NCBI GenBank assembly: GCA_964484185.1
Contig: CAZAEQ010000022.1
Span: 1-64,000 of the forward strand
From: F1-120-MAGs238 sp964484185
GTDB lineage: Bacteria > Planctomycetota > Phycisphaerae > Phycisphaerales > UBA1924
Reading direction: 5' to 3'
Length of the DNA: 64,000 nucleotides
The translations under genes and the position numbers were made by a program. Every line of letters begins with the position of its first letter. Position 1 is the first letter of the stretch. Below, piece after piece: positions 60,922-64,000 of the stretch. The notes under the pieces are model-generated. The model saw only the letters and a list, made by a program, of their open reading frames with translations, did no database searches and was not told the DNA's origin.

Positions 60922-61335
60922 TTAATCGGCGTGATGAGATTTCGCTGCGGCAAGCACATTGTTGCCTTGCCCTTCATCGGGGTCGGGCCATATATAGAAA
61001 TCACCGGCATCAATCGTGCCCTGGTAGCGGATCATGAAACCGCCTCGAATTCCCTTGTCGCGAGTTTCACCACGATACTCGACCTTGTGATAGTAATAGA
61101 TTTTGACGAGCGACACTGCGCCGCTGGACAAGTCATAAGTTCCGTGGATATCACATTCTCCGCCTTTGTCATTCGCGGTACCGTCTATCTTGCCATCGCT
61201 GAAATTCAGAATGAGGTCCTGCCAGCCGCGGATTCCCCATTGAATGTAGTAGCCCTTCCAGCGTCCTGATGGGAACCGTGGATCGACTTCTGGCGCTGAA
61301 TCAGATGCCTCAGAATGTGCGTCAGTTTCGCCCAT
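60922..61335 (-). CDS. Small soluble beta-rich protein of unknown function
   Basis: 137 residues, no signal peptide. After an acidic N-terminus (MGETDAHSEASDSAPEVD) the chain is a series of beta-strand-like phrases: GRWKGYYIQWGIRGWQDLIL, DGKIDGTANDKGGECDIHGT, AVSLVKIYYYHKVEYRGETR and KGIRGGFMIRYQGTIDAGDF ending GDFYIWP. The pattern of paired strands with Tyr/Trp suggests a small barrel, such as a lipocalin- or avidin-like fold, but no family is recognised. Its stop is 4 bp before the LysR start, so the two are surely co-transcribed; it may bind the signal the regulator answers to (speculative). Confidence 0.75.
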   Translation of the reverse strand: MGETDAHSEASDSAPEVDPRFPSGRWKGYYIQWGIRGWQDLILNFSDGKIDGTANDKGGECDIHGTYDLSSGAVSLVKIYYYHKVEYRGETRDKGIRGGFMIRYQGTIDAGDFYIWPDPDEGQGNNVLAAAKSHHAD

Positions 61336-61450
61336 GGCAGATCATATCTGGGTGAGTGATCGCGGTGCAGTTGGATAGAATGTGATTCAGGAACCTGCAC
61401 TTGATCATTGCCGGGCGTCCCGTTTTGTGTACACATTGTGGAGGTCGGGA

Positions 61451-62284
61451 ATGTCGAGCCAGTCGATGTCGATTCAATCAGCGATGGAGCAGTGCTTTCA
61501 GCGGATGGCGGCGATGGAGCAATCGTTGCAGGCAGCTGCTCACAATATCACGCGACTTCGGCGTCAGGTGTATTCGTTAGAGGCCGCGGAGGCAGTGCGA
61601 AGAGACGGCCGCACCGTTGATGCGCCGATCGAATTCTCCGCGCAGTATGGTGAAGACACAATTATCTGGGACCTCCTTGGGCGATCAGTTCAAGGGTTCT
61701 TTGTTGAAGTCGGCGCGTTTGATGGGAAATCGTTCAGCGGTAGTCTCGCGCTTGAACAGATGGGCTGGCGCGGACTTCTTGTCGAGCCGATTCCAGAGCG
61801 AGCGGCCCAGTGCAAATTGAATCGACCCAACAGCAAAGTTGTTCATGCGGCGGTTGGCGGTCCGGAAGCCAAGGGAGAAACCACTTTTACCGTGACAGAG
61901 GATTACCACGGTGGAATGTTGTCGTACCGAGGTCAGCCAACCCCAGAGCATCGGCGAGAGCTCGACCATATGAAAGCGAAGGAGAAAACGCTGACCGTGC
62001 CTTTCACCAATCTCGGCAGCTTGCTCAATGGGCTCACGGAAAGAGTCGATGCGGCGATTATCGATGTTGAAGGGGGCGAAATTGACGTCATCAGGGGGAT
62101 GAACCTGGAGAAATTCCTGCCGCGGGTCATGGTAATTGAGGACTTTCCGCTGGACAAAGAAACAGCCTTGGCGAAATTCATGCAAAAGACAGAGTACCTG
62201 CAGGTGGCGACTATTGGGTGCAATCGCGTATATGTTCACAAGAATGAACGCGAGATATTTGACCGAATTCCCAGAATGGGCTGA
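61451..62284 (+). CDS. FkbM-family methyltransferase with N-terminal coiled coil
   Basis: 277 residues from the ATG at 61451, which has GGAGG 8 bases upstream; an earlier in-frame start at 61382 is less supported. Residues about 1-45 form a coiled coil (MEQCFQRMAAMEQSLQAAAH). The FkbM methyltransferase fold follows: IEFSAQYGEDTIIWDLLG, GFFVEVGAFDGKSFSGSLAL (SAM loop), GLLVEPIPERAAQCKLNRPN, and VDAAIIDVEGGEIDVIRGM, which holds the family's DxEG motif. It adds a methyl group to a small molecule or glycan; the acceptor is unknown. It is divergent from the thiG-LysR cluster. Confidence 0.88.
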   Translation: MSSQSMSIQSAMEQCFQRMAAMEQSLQAAAHNITRLRRQVYSLEAAEAVRRDGRTVDAPIEFSAQYGEDTIIWDLLGRSVQGFFVEVGAFDGKSFSGSLALEQMGWRGLLVEPIPERAAQCKLNRPNSKVVHAAVGGPEAKGETTFTVTEDYHGGMLSYRGQPTPEHRRELDHMKAKEKTLTVPFTNLGSLLNGLTERVDAAIIDVEGGEIDVIRGMNLEKFLPRVMVIEDFPLDKETALAKFMQKTEYLQVATIGCNRVYVHKNEREIFDRIPRMG

Positions 62285-62351
62285 ATGACGGGAGTTTCGA
62301 CGCGGCGCATCATGTAGGAATCTGATAGTGTATTGGTAAAAAGGGCTTTCT

Positions 62352-63608
62352 ATGAACCATAGCAGACGCACGTTTCTCGCGACAACACTTGCAACCGCCG
62401 GCCTGGCCGCAGTCGCCCATGCAACCATGATTCAACCCGAAGCAAAGCCAGCGCCTGGGGCGGGCGGCAGCTCCAAGAAGCTCCGGATTCTCATCCTGGG
62501 CGGCACGGGATTCCTCGGGCCAGCGTGCAGCGAGTCGGCACTATCTCGTGGACACACAGTCACGCTGTTTAATCGCGGTCGTACTGAAGCCCGACGCAAA
62601 GAAGCAGGCCGTCCATCGAATGTGCCAGACGGAACCGAGGTCATTTTCGGTAACCGCGATCCAAAGAAAACGGCAGATGATTGGAAGAACGATCCAAAGC
62701 AGAACCCCAAGAATGAACCGCTTGATCCCAAGAGTCCGCTTGGACTGTCACAGCTTGAAGAAAAGATCAAAGCAGGCACCAAGTGGGATGCGGTCATCGA
62801 TACATCCGCATATTTCCCTCGCATAGCCAGAGCGAGCGCTGAACTGCTCTCACCGGCAATTGGTCAATACATCTTCATTTCGACTTTGTCTGTATACGCC
62901 AAGAACAATGTAGCTGACAAGGACGAATCTGATGGACTTGCGACGCTTAGCAGTCCTGACACTGAAGAGTTCGGCGCGCAGTTTGAGAATTACGGAGCGG
63001 GAAAAGCGGCGTGCGAGGCCGCCGCGGAAGCGGCGATGCCGGGTCGCGTGACCAGCATGCGGGCCGGGTTTATCGTCGGAGCGAGAGATAGTTCCGCGAG
63101 GTTCTTGTACTGGCCAGTTCGCGCCAGCAAGGGCGGAGAAATGATCGTCCCCGGATCTGAGACAGACCCGATACAGATTATCGACGTTCGAGATCTGGCA
63201 GATTTTGTTGTGCACTGTGCTGAACACAAGATTATGGGCATTTTCAATGCCACTGGCCCGGCCAGCACATTGACGATGAAGAGTTTCGTGGATGGCTGCA
63301 TTGCCGGCACCGGTTCAAAGTCTTCGCCAGTCTTCATTCCCGCCGATTTCCTGGAGGAGCAAAAAGTCAATCCGGGCACGTTCCCGCTTTGGATTCCGCC
63401 TGCTGGCGAGGCGGCCGGATTCCATCAGCGCAACATCAAGAAAGCCCTTGCGGCAGGAATCAAATTCCGGCCCGTCTCAGAGACTGCCAGGGCCGCGATG
63501 GAATGGTACAACGGCGTGGAAGAGAAACTGCAGGCCGGATTGACTCGACAAATGGACCCTGCAAAGGAAGCCGAAGTAATCAAGGCGTTCCGCGATAAGA
63601 AGGGGTGA
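62352..63608 (+). CDS. Tat-exported NAD-dependent epimerase/dehydratase-like protein
   Basis: 418 residues. The leader MNHSRRTFLATTLATAGLAA has the twin-Arg motif SRRTFLA and is typical for Tat export, which fits a cofactor-containing enzyme folded before secretion. A Rossmann start ILGGTGFLGPACSESALSRG, AVIDTSAYFPRIARASAELL and FISTLSVYAKNN place it with extended SDR epimerases; the usual YxxxK appears as YGAGKAACEAA (Tyr, Lys four residues later). The C-terminal part has NATGPASTLTMKSFVDGCI. An insertion of about 45 polar residues lies after the second strand (DPKKTADDWKNDPKQ). The substrate is unknown. Many planctomycete Tat oxidoreductases of this kind exist. Confidence 0.88.
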   Translation: MNHSRRTFLATTLATAGLAAVAHATMIQPEAKPAPGAGGSSKKLRILILGGTGFLGPACSESALSRGHTVTLFNRGRTEARRKEAGRPSNVPDGTEVIFGNRDPKKTADDWKNDPKQNPKNEPLDPKSPLGLSQLEEKIKAGTKWDAVIDTSAYFPRIARASAELLSPAIGQYIFISTLSVYAKNNVADKDESDGLATLSSPDTEEFGAQFENYGAGKAACEAAAEAAMPGRVTSMRAGFIVGARDSSARFLYWPVRASKGGEMIVPGSETDPIQIIDVRDLADFVVHCAEHKIMGIFNATGPASTLTMKSFVDGCIAGTGSKSSPVFIPADFLEEQKVNPGTFPLWIPPAGEAAGFHQRNIKKALAAGIKFRPVSETARAAMEWYNGVEEKLQAGLTRQMDPAKEAEVIKAFRDKKG

Positions 63609-63672
63609 ATCTGCTTCGACAGATTGATTCTGCCTGATGGCATCGGTGCTTTTGTACCGCTATCCTCTCCGC

Positions 63673-64000
63673 ATGCTGCGAAGGATTGCTCCCGTACTTG
63701 CACTTACACTCGTGTCAGCCTCATCTCTGACAACGCTTGCGCAAAGCACCGAGCTCAAGCTCGACGATGCCGCCGGTTGGAAGCCCGGGCAAGCTCCTGC
63801 GCCGGGAACAGATGAGGCAATTATTCTTGAAGCTCGCACTGCAGTGGCAAGCGGTGAGCCCAAGAAAGCGATCAACCTGCTCAACGCTTGGATCGAGGAA
63901 TATCAGACCTCGGACAATGTGTATCTTCCCGAAGCCTATTTGGTCCGCGGCGATGCGCTTGTAGCAATTGAAGATGAGTACGAGGCGCTGTATGACTACG
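63673..64000 (+). CDS. Secreted TPR-like protein (5' part, cut by window end)
   Basis: The frame is open from the ATG at 63673 to the end of the window (109 codons). The start opens a signal peptide, MLRRIAPVLALTLVSASSLT, with a likely cut after TTLAQ. The mature part has a helix-turn-helix pattern, EAIILEARTAVASGEPKKAI and then LPEAYLVRGDALVAIEDEYE, that looks like a tetratricopeptide repeat of the BamD/tol-pal type. The function and the remaining domains lie outside the window. It follows the Tat protein gene by 64 bp on the same strand. Confidence 0.7.
   Translation, partial: MLRRIAPVLALTLVSASSLTTLAQSTELKLDDAAGWKPGQAPAPGTDEAIILEARTAVASGEPKKAINLLNAWIEEYQTSDNVYLPEAYLVRGDALVAIEDEYEALYDY

Noticed and set aside
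61685..62428. Minus-strand open frame over the FkbM gene
   Set aside because: Antisense to a gene with clear methyltransferase motifs and a good ribosome-binding site.

Overview
The window looks like chromosomal DNA of a planctomycete, most likely class Phycisphaerae. The signs are: C-terminal duplicated dockerin-like tails that end in Gly-Cys (ends at 192 and 43420); four proteins with the prepilin-like start FTLIELLVVIAIIALLIS; CxxC...CPECG zinc ribbons on small membrane proteins; signal peptides on ATP synthase subunits b and c; and many lipoproteins and M14 peptidases. This placement is an inference from gene content; no rRNA is present. Gene density is high and almost all of it reads as ordinary core genome. 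I see no phage, insertion sequence, CRISPR array or toxin-antitoxin system.

Layout. 1-7.7 kb: end of a dockerin-tailed protein, ispG, an operon of two M14-type carboxypeptidases (one intact, one with every catalytic residue lost), a beta-propeller protein and a serine hydrolase. 7.8-10.1 kb: an unrecognised Ser/Pro-rich then charged protein, and a thioesterase-STAS-purN operon. 10.2-21.3 kb: DinB-like protein with Cys-rich tails, nadB, two envelope proteins, the large subunit of a B12-dependent acyl-CoA mutase, an RRM protein with a strong terminator, a zinc-ribbon membrane protein, a YhhQ-type transporter, a B12-binding domain fused to a MeaB-type GTPase, and scpB. The mutase and the B12-GTPase fusion together contain the parts of the single-chain enzyme IcmF.

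21.3-30.3 kb: DUF58 and transglutaminase membrane proteins, a PilZ protein, a lipoprotein, RNase Y, a parvulin-like lipoprotein and a zinc-ribbon/GYF-like protein. 30.4-35.3 kb: an array of four tandem pseudopilin-like paralogues with promoters and terminators between copies. 35.4-45.5 kb: aspS, a secreted protein, a thiolase-SDR-lipid kinase operon, a dockerin-tailed M14 carboxypeptidase, astB and two small membrane proteins. 45.6-54.8 kb: alaS, then the F0 half of an ATP synthase operon plus delta (AtpZ-like, AtpI-like, B, E, F, H) that runs into pgk and citrate synthase instead of atpAGDC, and tRNA-Cys. 54.9-64 kb: a secreted protein, a YdiJ-like flavin/Fe-S dehydrogenase, thiG with a LysR regulator and a small unknown protein, an FkbM methyltransferase, a Tat-exported epimerase-like protein and the start of a secreted TPR-like protein cut by the window edge.

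Functional links. The thiolase, B12 mutase with its G-protein chaperone, citrate or methylcitrate synthase and 2-hydroxyacid dehydrogenase fit short-chain acyl-CoA metabolism, although they are not in one operon. The most notable items are the split IcmF-like system, the paired active/inactive M14 peptidases, the four-copy pseudopilin array and the ATP synthase operon without its catalytic genes.
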